Part shown: positions 5,792-13,281 of the stretch, one piece after another
How the letters are laid out: every line of letters starts with the position of its first letter
Numbering within the stretch: position 1 is the stretch's first letter
NCBI GenBank assembly: GCA_002451435.1
Contig: DKCF01000105.1
Span: forward strand, 685 to 13,965
Direction: 5' to 3'
DNA from: Bifidobacterium sp. UBA6881
GTDB taxonomy: Bacteria > Actinomycetota > Actinomycetes > Actinomycetales > Bifidobacteriaceae
DNA: 13,281 bases
Position numbers and translations under genes: made by a program
Notes under the pieces: generated by a model
The model's database searches: none
What the model was told of the DNA's origin: nothing
Seen by the model: only the letters and a program-made list of their open reading frames with translations

Positions 5792-6817
5792 ATGCTGTCT
5801 TTCGAAAACGATTATTCCTGCACCGCGACGCCGGAGATCATCGCACGCATCGACGAAATCGCGCGGAACCAGTACCAGGGATACGGCGCCGACGAAATCT
5901 GCGACATGGCGAAAGACAAGATCCGCAAGGCGTGCGCATGCCCCGACGCCGAGATCTTCTTCCTGGTGGGCGGCACACAGACCAACCAGACCGTCATCGA
6001 CTCGATCACCCCGCAATACGCGGGCGTGGTGGCGGCCGACACCGGCCATGTGAACGTGCATGAGGCCGGCGCCATCGAATTCACCGGACACAAAGTGCTC
6101 ACCCTCCCCCACCACAACGGCAAGATCGACGCGCACGAGCTCGATGAATACTGCGCCACCTTCTATGGGGACGCGAACTACACGCACATGGTGTTCCCCG
6201 GCTGCGTCTACATCTCGCAGGCCACCGAATACGGCACGCTGTACACGCTCGCCGAGCTTGAGGCGCTCCGCGAGGTGTGCACGAAATACGACATGCCGCT
6301 GTTCATCGACGGCGCGCGCCTCGGCTACGCACTGACCGCCACCGGCAACGACGTGACGCTCGAGGACATCGCCCGCATCGCCGACGTGTTCTACATAGGC
6401 GGCACCAAGGTGGGCGCCATGTTCGGCGAGGCCGTGGTGTTCACGCATGGCAACATGCCGGAGCACTTCCTGACGCTTGTCAAGCAGCACGGCGCCTTGC
6501 TTGCGAAGGGCTGGCTGCTCGGCGTGCAGTTCGACACGCTGTTTACCGACGACCTGTACACCCGCATCGCGCGCCGCGCCAACGCCGCGGCCGACCGCAT
6601 CCGCAGGGTGCTGGTGGAACGCGGCTACACGCTGACGTTCGACGCGCCGACCAATCAGATCTTCATCACCTTGGACAACGAGACGTCCCAGCGACTGCAA
6701 CGTGACGTGCGTCTGGGCTTCATGGAGAAGGCCGACGACACGCACACCGTCATGCGCATCTGCACCAGCTGGTCCACCACCGACGAACAGGTGGAGCGTC
6801 TCATCGCCCTGCTCTAG
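5792..6817 (+). CDS. Threonine aldolase-like PLP enzyme (beta-eliminating lyase family)
   Basis: The 341-residue protein has the fold-type I PLP pattern of low-specificity threonine aldolases, which split L-threonine or L-allo-threonine to glycine and acetaldehyde. The phosphate-binding loop is FFLVGGTQTNQ (residues 56-66). A histidine expected to stack on PLP lies in HVNVHEAGA (86-94). The pyridine-nitrogen aspartate is D173 in FIDGARLG, and the Schiff-base lysine is K206 in GGTKVGAMFGEA. AAGGA six bases before the ATG fixes the start. Glycine made here could feed GAR synthesis in the purine pathway, but the gene is not in the pur operon. The substrate could also be another beta-hydroxy amino acid. 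It is convergent with the glycosyltransferase; the 105 bases between hold only a weak 6-bp stem (6827-6845). Confidence 0.88.
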   Translation: MLSFENDYSCTATPEIIARIDEIARNQYQGYGADEICDMAKDKIRKACACPDAEIFFLVGGTQTNQTVIDSITPQYAGVVAADTGHVNVHEAGAIEFTGHKVLTLPHHNGKIDAHELDEYCATFYGDANYTHMVFPGCVYISQATEYGTLYTLAELEALREVCTKYDMPLFIDGARLGYALTATGNDVTLEDIARIADVFYIGGTKVGAMFGEAVVFTHGNMPEHFLTLVKQHGALLAKGWLLGVQFDTLFTDDLYTRIARRANAAADRIRRVLVERGYTLTFDAPTNQIFITLDNETSQRLQRDVRLGFMEKADDTHTVMRICTSWSTTDEQVERLIALL

Positions 6818-6922
6818 CATCGCCCATGGTGGGTTCAGACCACCACTCCGTACCACATCGCCGACACGGGCGGCATATGGCATGAACATGCGCGCCGGCT
6901 GCGTCCGACGCCATGGATTCCC

Positions 6923-8092
6923 TCACTCCGCACGATTGTCTGCGATCGCCTCGCGCTCCATGTCCACGAACGCACGCACGGACGCCTCCACGGAATAATG
7001 CTCCTTGGTGTGTTCCGCATACACCGCGCCCCATCGCGACAGTTCGGCCGGATGATCGATCCACCAATCGATGCGCCGCGCCAACGCCTCCACATCGTCG
7101 ACGGGAAACAGCGATTCGTCGCATAACGCGAACTGGCCGGCGGCGCTCAGTTCAGAGGACGCGATCACCGGCACCAATCCCGACGCCATGCCTTCGATGA
7201 CGCTCACCGATTCCAGGTCCGCGATCGACGGATGCACCAGCAAGTCGGCGGAATGCAGCAATGCGGGCATATCGGCGTTCCGATGGAATCCGATGGATGC
7301 GGGACGTTGCAGCAGCCGCGAGGCAAGACGACGCAACTTCCTTTTCAACGGTCCGGTGCCGGCTATCGTCAGTTCGATGTCCCGCGCGTGCCGGCAGCGC
7401 GCGATCGCGCGGATCAGCATGACGTGGTTCTTCTCATTGGTCAGCCGTCCCGAGGCGACGATGCGGAACGGCGACGGCGACGGTTCGTCCGCCGCGCGCT
7501 GCCGCTTGGGTACGAACCGCGCCTCGTACCCGTTGGAGATGACGTGCAGTTTCGCGGTGTAGCCGTGCGCCCGAAGCAGGCTGGCACCGAGCTCCGTCGG
7601 CACATGCACATGGCCGATTTTGCGGTACAGCCAGATGTCGAACAACCGGTAGATCAACGATTCGATGCCGGGCATATGTTTCAAAGGACCGGCCGAATAG
7701 GTGATGTTCTCCGGCTGCACATGGTATCCGGCCGTGACCGCGACACCCATCTGCATGGCGATTTTGCATGCGCGTCGGCCGAAACGGAACGGCGTATAGA
7801 TATGCACCACGTCCACGCCGCGGAACGCCGCGCGGAACAGCGTGTCGCTCGGCTCGGCGAATTGCATCTGCTGTTTTTTCGCAATCCAGCTGACCAACGG
7901 CACATGGTTGACGCGCGCGGGATATTCGGGGGCTCCGATGCCGACCAGGCGCACATGATGCCCCTGCCGTTCCAATTCCCGCGCCCATTGCAACGCCGAA
8001 TTCGAAGTGCCGTTGCCCCGATTGCCTGACGTGTCGACCACCATGGCGATCGTCAGAGGACGCTGCCGCTCATTCTTCTCTTCATCGGACAT
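6923..8092 (-). CDS. GT4-family glycosyltransferase
   Basis: This is a 389-residue, two-Rossmann-domain (GT-B) retaining glycosyltransferase. The N-terminal acceptor domain begins PLTIAMVVDTSGNRGNGTS, with the glycine-rich loop after the first strand. The donor domain has SGRLTNEKNH with the phosphate-binding R216 and K221, then SADLLVHPSIADLESVSVIE and GMASGLVPVIAS. In the EX7E motif the first glutamate is replaced by D292; the second is E300. There are no membrane segments; such enzymes act at the cytoplasmic face, making glycolipids or envelope glycans. The donor and acceptor cannot be told. I chose ATG at 8092 because AGGA lies 8 bases before it; GTG at 8152 or ATG at 8116 would add up to 20 residues but lack a ribosome binding site. 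It is divergent from purT. Confidence 0.88.
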   Translation of the reverse strand: MSDEEKNERQRPLTIAMVVDTSGNRGNGTSNSALQWARELERQGHHVRLVGIGAPEYPARVNHVPLVSWIAKKQQMQFAEPSDTLFRAAFRGVDVVHIYTPFRFGRRACKIAMQMGVAVTAGYHVQPENITYSAGPLKHMPGIESLIYRLFDIWLYRKIGHVHVPTELGASLLRAHGYTAKLHVISNGYEARFVPKRQRAADEPSPSPFRIVASGRLTNEKNHVMLIRAIARCRHARDIELTIAGTGPLKRKLRRLASRLLQRPASIGFHRNADMPALLHSADLLVHPSIADLESVSVIEGMASGLVPVIASSELSAAGQFALCDESLFPVDDVEALARRIDWWIDHPAELSRWGAVYAEHTKEHYSVEASVRAFVDMEREAIADNRAE

Positions 8093-8182
8093 GCGTTCCA
8101 TCCTATGTTCCGCCATGGGATATGGGAATTTCTTGGGCAGATCCATCGCCACTGCCCATTTACAGCCATTACCTTATTCGGA

Positions 8183-8204
8183 CGCCGCAGTCTGCGATGC
8201 GGCG
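8183..8204. repeat. Inverted repeat between the glycosyltransferase and purT
   Basis: CGCCGCA and TGCGGCG form a perfect 7-bp inverted repeat with an 8-base spacer, and a second overlapping stem CGCA/TGCG is possible. It lies in the 219-base divergent region, where I found no convincing promoter for either gene. It may be an operator shared by both. Confidence 0.3.
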
Positions 8205-8311
8205 CCGGTGGGACGACTGACGATGCGATTTGCGGCACGTAATGCAACGGAATCTTCCAAAACGCAGACGACGCCGGAAAATACTTCGCATTCCAATGGC
8301 ACAATGGAACC

Positions 8312-9565
8312 ATGACTGAAGAGAAGCGTGCCTTGGGCACTCCGCTTGGCAAACATCCGACCCGCGTACTGTTCCTCGGTTCAGGTGAACTGGGCAAGGA
8401 AGTCACCATCGAATTGATGAGGCTCGGCGCATGGGTGTGCGCGGCCGATTCCTACGAGGGCGCGCCCGCGCAGCAGGTGGCGCACGAGCATCGCGTGCTC
8501 GACATGGCGAACCCCGTCGAATTGCGCGCCTTGTTCGACGAGATCAAACCCGACATCATCGTTCCGGAAGTCGAGGCGATCGCCACCGCCGAATTGGCCG
8601 AGGCCGCACGACATGGCGCGCAAGTGGTTCCCAGCGCCGAGATCGCCGCGATCTGCATGGACCGCGAACGTCTGCGCGTGCTCGCGCATGAGGAACTGGG
8701 GCTGCCGACCACGCCATACCGTTTCGCCGGCTCGCTCGACGAGCTGCGGGCAGGCGCCGAAACCATCGGCTACCCATGCGTGGTCAAACCGATCATGAGC
8801 TCTTCGGGGCATGGCCAGTCCGTGGTCCGCTCCGCCGACGCCATCGACGCCGCATGGGTCGAGGCGCAGGAAGGACGCCGCGCGCACGACGAAGGCGACG
8901 TGTCCCGCGTGATCGTCGAAGCCCTGGCTCCGCTCGACTACGAGCTGACGGTGCTGACCGTCAGCTCCAGCGCGGGCATCGTGACATGCTCCCCCATCGG
9001 GCAACGGCAGGAAAGCGGCGACTACCGCGAATCCTGGCAGCCGGCATCGTTCACCCCAGAGGTGCTCGAGCAGGCAACGCACATCGCCAGAACCGCGGTG
9101 GAGGGCCTGGTGGCGAAGGCAAAGGCCTCCGGCGAGAAGGGCTGGGGCGTGTTCGGCGTGGAGCTGTTCGTGCTCACGGACGGTTCGGTGCTGTTCAACG
9201 AGGTCTCTCCCCGACCGCACGACACCGGCATGGTGACCATGGCATCGCAGCGTCTGAGCGAATTCGCGCTGCATGCCCGCGCGATCCTCGGACTGCCCAT
9301 TACCCAAGGCCATGTCGCGCTGTCCATTCCCGAAGGGACCGCGGCGGCAAGCCACGCGATCGTCGTGGAAGGCGATGGCGAGGCGGAATTCGGCGATGTG
9401 GACAAAGCGCTCGCCGCTCCCGGCACCGATCTGCGCATCTTCGCCAAGCCCGAAGTGCATGGCCATCGGCGCATGGCGGTGGCGCTGGCCATCGGGAAGA
9501 ACGCCGACGAGGCACGCGAAAAAGCCGCGAACGTCACCGAATCGCTTACGGTGGGCATCGCCTGA
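8312..9565 (+). CDS. purT: Formate-dependent phosphoribosylglycinamide formyltransferase 2
   Basis: PurT (417 residues) is an ATP-grasp enzyme that makes formyl-GAR from GAR, formate and ATP, the folate-free third step of purine synthesis. GAR-binding E26-L27 lie in LFLGSGELGKE and E86 in VPEVEAIAT. ATP-binding R118 and K159 are present. The flexible loop reads SSSGHGQS, with H167 where E. coli PurT has lysine. Further conserved blocks are RQESGDYRESWQP, GVFGVELFV, FNEVSPRPHDTGMV (the Mg ligand region) and HGHRRMAVALA (the GAR phosphate region). Length is slightly above E. coli (392). The start matches the family N-terminus, although the ribosome binding site is weak. Bifidobacteria make formate by pyruvate formate-lyase, which could supply the substrate. 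Confidence 0.97.
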   Translation: MTEEKRALGTPLGKHPTRVLFLGSGELGKEVTIELMRLGAWVCAADSYEGAPAQQVAHEHRVLDMANPVELRALFDEIKPDIIVPEVEAIATAELAEAARHGAQVVPSAEIAAICMDRERLRVLAHEELGLPTTPYRFAGSLDELRAGAETIGYPCVVKPIMSSSGHGQSVVRSADAIDAAWVEAQEGRRAHDEGDVSRVIVEALAPLDYELTVLTVSSSAGIVTCSPIGQRQESGDYRESWQPASFTPEVLEQATHIARTAVEGLVAKAKASGEKGWGVFGVELFVLTDGSVLFNEVSPRPHDTGMVTMASQRLSEFALHARAILGLPITQGHVALSIPEGTAAASHAIVVEGDGEAEFGDVDKALAAPGTDLRIFAKPEVHGHRRMAVALAIGKNADEAREKAANVTESLTVGIA

Positions 9566-9570
9566 ATCTC

Positions 9571-9635
9571 TTTCGGAAGGCCTGCTCGAAAACATTCCGA
9601 AAACACCGCCGGAGGCTTGGGAATGTAGCCTCCGG
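9571..9635 (+). terminator. Tandem hairpins between purT and purC
   Basis: Two inverted repeats follow the purT stop. TTTCGGAA/TTCCGAAA is 8 bp with a 16-base loop (9571-9602). CCGGAGGC/GCCTCCGG is 8 bp with an 11-base loop (9609-9635), followed by the moderately T-rich TTGGTATCTTGTT. The second is the better terminator candidate. A weak promoter-like TTGTTA (9644-9649) lies just after it, before purC. Partial termination or mRNA processing is likely. Confidence 0.45.
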
Positions 9636-9701
9636 TTGGTATCTTGTTAACCGTCGAATTCACCAAACTATCTACCTCCCATACACCAGGAAAGGCGAGT
9701 A

Positions 9702-10454
9702 ATGGAGAAGTTGGAGAAGCTCTACGAGGGCAAAGCCAAGCAACTGTACGCAACTGACGATCCGGAGGTGCTCTGGGTCGAATACAAGAACTCCGCTACC
9801 GCAGGTGACGGCGAAAAGAAGGAAGACTTCGCCGGCAAGGGTAGGCTGAACAACCTCATCACCACCATCATCTTCGACCTGCTGAAGAAGCGCGGCATCG
9901 ACAGCCACCTCGTGGCCCGCGTCAACGACACCGCGCAGCTGGTCAAGAAGGTGAAGATGTTCCCGCTGGAGATCGTGCTGCGCAACACCGCGGCCGGCCA
10001 CTTCTGCTCCCGTCTGGGCGTGGAGGAAGGCATCGAGCTGAAGGAACCGGTGCTGGAATACTTCATGAAGAACGACGACCTGCACGATCCGTTCGTGAAC
10101 GATGACGATCTGGTCGCCCTGGGCGTCTGCACCCGCGAAGACCTGGCCGAAATCGCCCCGCTCGCCCGCCGCATCAACGAAGCCCTGATCGAGATTTTCG
10201 CGAAGATCGACGTCAAGCTCGTGGACTTCAAGATCGAAATGGGCCGCACTTCCGATGGCAAGCTGCTGCTGGCCGACGAGATCACGCCTGATTCCTGCCG
10301 TCTGTGGGACCAGCGCGACCACTCCGGCAAGGTCGAGCACCTCGACAAGGATCTGTTCCGCCGCAATCTGGGCAACATCATCCCGGCTTACGAGGAGATC
10401 GAAGGCCGTCTGGCCGACCTCGCCAAATCCGAGGGCATCGAAATCTCCGAATGA
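9702..10454 (+). CDS. purC: Phosphoribosylaminoimidazole-succinocarboxamide (SAICAR) synthase
   Basis: PurC joins aspartate to CAIR with ATP to give SAICAR. The 250-residue protein is slightly longer than the usual 235-240. It opens with the nucleotide-binding [16 protein letters not shown] and has the [12 protein letters not shown] segment. It carries the first PurC signature [18 protein letters not shown] (around residue 90-107) and the second [14 protein letters not shown] (190-203). The ATG follows AGGAAAGG with 6 bases between, a strong ribosome binding site. It is on the same strand as purT and purL, but hairpins stand on both sides, so it may be a partly independent unit. Confidence 0.98.
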   Translation: MEKLEKLYEGKAKQLYATDDPEVLWVEYKNSATAGDGEKKEDFAGKGRLNNLITTIIFDLLKKRGIDSHLVARVNDTAQLVKKVKMFPLEIVLRNTAAGHFCSRLGVEEGIELKEPVLEYFMKNDDLHDPFVNDDDLVALGVCTREDLAEIAPLARRINEALIEIFAKIDVKLVDFKIEMGRTSDGKLLLADEITPDSCRLWDQRDHSGKVEHLDKDLFRRNLGNIIPAYEEIEGRLADLAKSEGIEISE

Positions 10455-10460
10455 CGTTTC

Positions 10461-10510
10461 CGCAGCCCGCATCCGAATTCCGATCCGGATGCGGGCTGCG
10501 TCGTCTCTTT
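10461..10510 (+). terminator. 15-bp hairpin between purC and purL
   Basis: CGCAGCCCGCATCCG and CGGATGCGGGCTGCG pair perfectly over 15 bp around a 10-base loop, starting six bases after the purC stop. The tail TCGTCTCTTT is pyrimidine-rich. This is a strong stem and a likely terminator or attenuator. It implies that purL needs its own promoter or regulated read-through. Confidence 0.75.
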
Positions 10511-10534
10511 CCGCAATTCCTGCGGTTGCATCCG

Positions 10535-10540
10535 TATAAA
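10535..10540 (+). promoter_or_regulatory. Possible -10 element of a purL promoter
   Basis: TATAAA (5 of 6) follows the purC-purL hairpin and would give a leader of about 26 bases. No good -35 is visible at the right spacing, and a small CCGCA/TGCGG stem (10511-10525) occupies that place. Weak evidence. Confidence 0.35.
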
Positions 10541-10572
10541 TCCCCACAAGCCCCTCTTTCAAGGAGTTGACC

Positions 10573-13281
10573 ATGGTTTTTCGCGTATACGTGGAAAAGA
10601 AGCCCGGCTTTGACGTCGAGGCCCAGCAACTTGCCAATGAGCTCAAGACCATCCTTGGCATCAAGGCATTGAAGAACGTTCGTCTCGTCAACCGCTACGA
10701 CGTGGAAGGCATCAGCGAAGAGCTGTTCAAGCAGGCCACGCCGACCGTGTTCAGCGAACCGCAGGTGGACAACGTCTCCGCCGACCTGCCTGATTTCGGT
10801 TCCGATTCCGTATTCGCCGTGGAATACCTGCCCGGCCAGTTCGACCAGCGCGCGGATTCCGCCAGCGAATGCATCCAGCTGATCTCCCAGGGCGAGCGTC
10901 CTACGGTGCGCTCCGCCAAGGTGTACGCGCTGGAGGGAGCGCTTTCCGAAGCCGATGTCGAAGCCATCAAGCATTACGTGATCAACCCGGTCGAGGCCCG
11001 CGAAGCCTCGCTGGATGTGAAGACCACGCTGAAGACCCAGGTGCCGGTGCCCGGCAAGGTCGAGGTCATCGACGGATTCCGCACCATGAGCGACGCGGAG
11101 CTCGAACAGTTCATCGAAGACCGCGATCTGGCCATGGATCTGGCCGACCTGCAGTTCTGCCGCGAGCACTTCACCGAGGAGCATCGCGACCCGACGATCA
11201 CCGAGATCAAGGTGATCGACACCTACTGGTCCGACCACTGCCGCCACACCACGTTCGGCACGCAGCTCGACGAGGTGAAGATCGACGATGCCACCGTCAA
11301 GGCCGCGTTCGACAAGTATCTTGAGATCCGTCACGAACTCGGCCGCGACAAGAAGCCTGTGTGCCTGATGGATATGGGCACGATCGGCGCGAAGTGGCTC
11401 AAGAAGAACGGCATTCTGAAGAACCTCGACGAATCCGAGGAAATCAACGCCTGCACCGTCAAGGTGAAGGTGGACGTGAACGGGCACGACGAGGACTGGC
11501 TGTTCCTGTTCAAGAACGAGACGCACAACCACCCCACCGAGATCGAACCGTTCGGCGGCGCGGCCACCTGCATCGGTGGCTGCATCCGCGACCCGCTCTC
11601 CGGCCGTTCCTACGTGTATCAGGCAATGCGCGTGACCGGCGCAGCCGACCCGACCGTTCCGGTCTCCGAAACCCTCGAAGGCAAGCTGCCGCAGCGTAAG
11701 ATCGTCACCACCGCTGCCGCCGGATACTCCTCCTACGGCAACCAGATCGGTCTGGCGACCGGTCAGGTGGACGAGATCTACCACCCAGGTTATGTGGCCA
11801 AGCGCATGGAGGTCGGTGCGGTCGTGGCCGCGACTCCGGCCGATCATGTGCGCCGCGAGACCCCGGCTCCGGGCGACAAGGTCATTCTGCTCGGCGGACG
11901 TACCGGCCGCGACGGCATCGGCGGCGCGACCGGCGCGTCCAAGGCGCACAACGTCGAATCCCTGGAACTCGACGGTGCCGAGGTGCAGAAGGGCAACGCC
12001 CCCGTGGAACGCAAGCTGCAGCGGTTGTTCCGTCGCGGCGACGCATGCCGTCTGATCAAGCGCTGCAACGATTTCGGCGCGGGCGGCGTGTCCGTGGCGG
12101 TCGGCGAGCTGGCCGACGGCCTGTACGTGGACCTCAACAAGGTGTCGAAGAAGTACGAGGGTCTGGACGGCACCGAACTGGCGATCTCCGAATCGCAGGA
12201 GCGCATGGCCGTCGACGTGGCCGCGGAGGACGTGGACGAGTTCCTCGGCTACGCCAAGGAAGAGAACCTCGAGGCCGAAGTCATCGCGACCGTGACCGAG
12301 GATCCGCGCATGACCATGGTGTGGAACGGCGACACGATCGTGGATCTGTCGCGTGAATTCCTCGCCTCCAACGGCGCTCCGAAGCATCAGGTGGTGCATA
12401 TCGAGACGCAGCACGGCTATTCCACTCCATGGAAGACGGGCACATTGGACGAGCGCATGCACGCCATGCTCACCGATTTGAACGTGGCCTCCAACAAGGG
12501 CCTTTCCGAGCGTTTTGACTCCACCATCGGAGCCGGCACGGTGCTTATGCCGTTCGGCGGCCGCAAGCAGCTGACCCCGAACATGGCCATGGTCGCCAAA
12601 CTGCCGGTGTTCGGCGAAACCACCACCGCCTCCGCGATGGCATGGGGCTTCAATCCGTACATCATGGAGAAGAACCAGTTCACCGGCGCCTACCTGTCCG
12701 TGGTGGAGTCGCTGTCGAAGCTGGTGGCTGCCGGTTTCGAGCATGAGAAGGCGTACCTGAGCTTCCAGGAGTACTTCGAGAAGCTGCGCGACGAGCCGGA
12801 GCGTTGGGGCAAGCCGATGGCCGCGGTGCTGGGTGCGCTGATGGCGCAGATCGATCTCGGTGCCGGCGCAATCGGCGGCAAGGACTCCATGTCCGGCACG
12901 TTCGAGCATCTCGATGTTCCGCCGACCCTGATCTCCTTCGCGGTGGCTGTGGGCAACATGAAGCGCGCCACCTCCCCGGAGTTCAAGGGCGCCGGCCACC
13001 GTGTGATCCGCATCGCACCGCGCTATCAGGCCGATGGCCTCACCCCGGACAAGGATTCGCTGTTGGAGGCGTTCTCCACGGTCGAGTCCCTGACCGATTT
13101 CGGCGACGCGCTGGCCGTATCCACACCGGGCTATGGCGCCACCGCCGAGGCGATCTTCAAGATGACCGTCGGCAACCAGATCGGTGTGACGCTCAACTCC
13201 GCGATCTCCGTGGACGATCTGTTCGTACCGGCGTACGGTTCCTTCATCATCGAACTCGCCGACGGCGCCAAGGTTCCGGCG
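10573..13281 (+). CDS. purL: Phosphoribosylformylglycinamidine (FGAM) synthase, single-chain, 3' end outside the window
   Basis: PurL turns FGAR, glutamine and ATP into FGAM. The 903 visible codons stay open to the window edge. The full enzyme of this type is about 1,240 residues, so the C-terminal glutaminase domain is missing only because of the cut. The N-terminus (about 1-90) looks like a fused PurS-like domain. Next comes the signature DTYWSDHCRHTTF (216-228). The first synthetase half carries KNETHNHPTEIEPFGGAAT (314-332), GGRTGRDGIGG (441-451) and ISESQER (538-544). The second half carries GAGAIGGKDSMSG (763-775). This matches the single-molecule PurL clade of bifidobacteria, clostridia and streptococci rather than the PurS/PurL/PurQ complex. 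AAGGAG lies 6 bases before the ATG, an excellent ribosome binding site. Confidence 0.98.
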   Translation, partial: MVFRVYVEKKPGFDVEAQQLANELKTILGIKALKNVRLVNRYDVEGISEELFKQATPTVFSEPQVDNVSADLPDFGSDSVFAVEYLPGQFDQRADSASECIQLISQGERPTVRSAKVYALEGALSEADVEAIKHYVINPVEAREASLDVKTTLKTQVPVPGKVEVIDGFRTMSDAELEQFIEDRDLAMDLADLQFCREHFTEEHRDPTITEIKVIDTYWSDHCRHTTFGTQLDEVKIDDATVKAAFDKYLEIRHELGRDKKPVCLMDMGTIGAKWLKKNGILKNLDESEEINACTVKVKVDVNGHDEDWLFLFKNETHNHPTEIEPFGGAATCIGGCIRDPLSGRSYVYQAMRVTGAADPTVPVSETLEGKLPQRKIVTTAAAGYSSYGNQIGLATGQVDEIYHPGYVAKRMEVGAVVAATPADHVRRETPAPGDKVILLGGRTGRDGIGGATGASKAHNVESLELDGAEVQKGNAPVERKLQRLFRRGDACRLIKRCNDFGAGGVSVAVGELADGLYVDLNKVSKKYEGLDGTELAISESQERMAVDVAAEDVDEFLGYAKEENLEAEVIATVTEDPRMTMVWNGDTIVDLSREFLASNGAPKHQVVHIETQHGYSTPWKTGTLDERMHAMLTDLNVASNKGLSERFDSTIGAGTVLMPFGGRKQLTPNMAMVAKLPVFGETTTASAMAWGFNPYIMEKNQFTGAYLSVVESLSKLVAAGFEHEKAYLSFQEYFEKLRDEPERWGKPMAAVLGALMAQIDLGAGAIGGKDSMSGTFEHLDVPPTLISFAVAVGNMKRATSPEFKGAGHRVIRIAPRYQADGLTPDKDSLLEAFSTVESLTDFGDALAVSTPGYGATAEAIFKMTVGNQIGVTLNSAISVDDLFVPAYGSFIIELADGAKVPA

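Noticed and set aside
5620..5800. tRNA-His as an integration site for a mobile element
   Set aside because: The tRNA is followed at once by its terminator and a metabolic gene; no integrase or repeated tRNA 3' end is present in the window.
6827..6845. TGGTGG/CCACCA stem after the aldolase gene as a terminator
   Set aside because: Only 6 bp with no T-run on either strand; too weak to call.
5300..6889. N-terminal extension of the transporter frame up to 6889
   Set aside because: This part is antisense to the aldolase and the tRNA and crosses a terminator; the transporter proper starts at 5299, where the hydrophobic protein begins.
8381..9595. A 404-codon minus-strand frame opposite purT
   Set aside because: It is a shadow of purT, which has full family motifs on the plus strand.
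10378..12999. An 873-codon minus-strand frame opposite purL and purC
   Set aside because: Same antisense effect. The sense strand carries clear PurL motifs and a perfect ribosome binding site.

Overview
The window looks like a chromosomal segment of a Bifidobacterium, of the B. longum/breve type. The inference rests on high G+C coding sequence, the bifidobacterial look of ribosomal protein S12, and a long single-chain PurL of the kind known from bifidobacteria and clostridia. No mobile element, CRISPR array or recent insertion is visible. Everything here is recognisable core metabolism or translation machinery, so the less explained material lies in the intergenic DNA.

Region 1 (1-3498, minus strand) is the classic str operon: rpsL (S12), rpsG (S7), fusA (EF-G) and the 5' end of tuf (EF-Tu), which runs off the left edge. 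The first three are closely spaced. fusA and tuf are separated by 170 bases that hold a 14-bp hairpin and a probable tuf promoter. rpsL starts at TTG.

Region 2 (3499-4249) is a 751-base stretch without a credible gene. On the minus strand it holds two promoter-like elements, a pair of 13-bp direct repeats, a run of three hairpins (one showing the anti-Shine-Dalgarno hexamer CCTCCT in its loop, the last a 16-bp terminator-like stem), and an inverted repeat that ends exactly at the rpsL ribosome binding site. It reads as a complex str-operon leader, a small RNA gene, or both.

Region 3 (4250-5299, minus) is a bile acid:sodium symporter (BASS) family transporter. It has a strong terminator and an unusual terminator-like hairpin in its leader. 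Region 4 (5300-5728) holds a tRNA-His gene on the plus strand with its own terminator. Region 5 (5792-6817, plus) is a PLP-dependent threonine aldolase-like enzyme, convergent with a GT4 glycosyltransferase (6923-8092, minus).

Region 6 (8312 to the right edge, plus) is a purine biosynthesis cluster: purT (formate-dependent GAR transformylase), purC (SAICAR synthase) and purL (FGAM synthase, cut by the window edge). PurT makes FGAR, PurL turns FGAR into FGAM, and PurC acts two steps after PurL. Strong hairpins between the three genes suggest that each has its own transcription start or a read-through control point.
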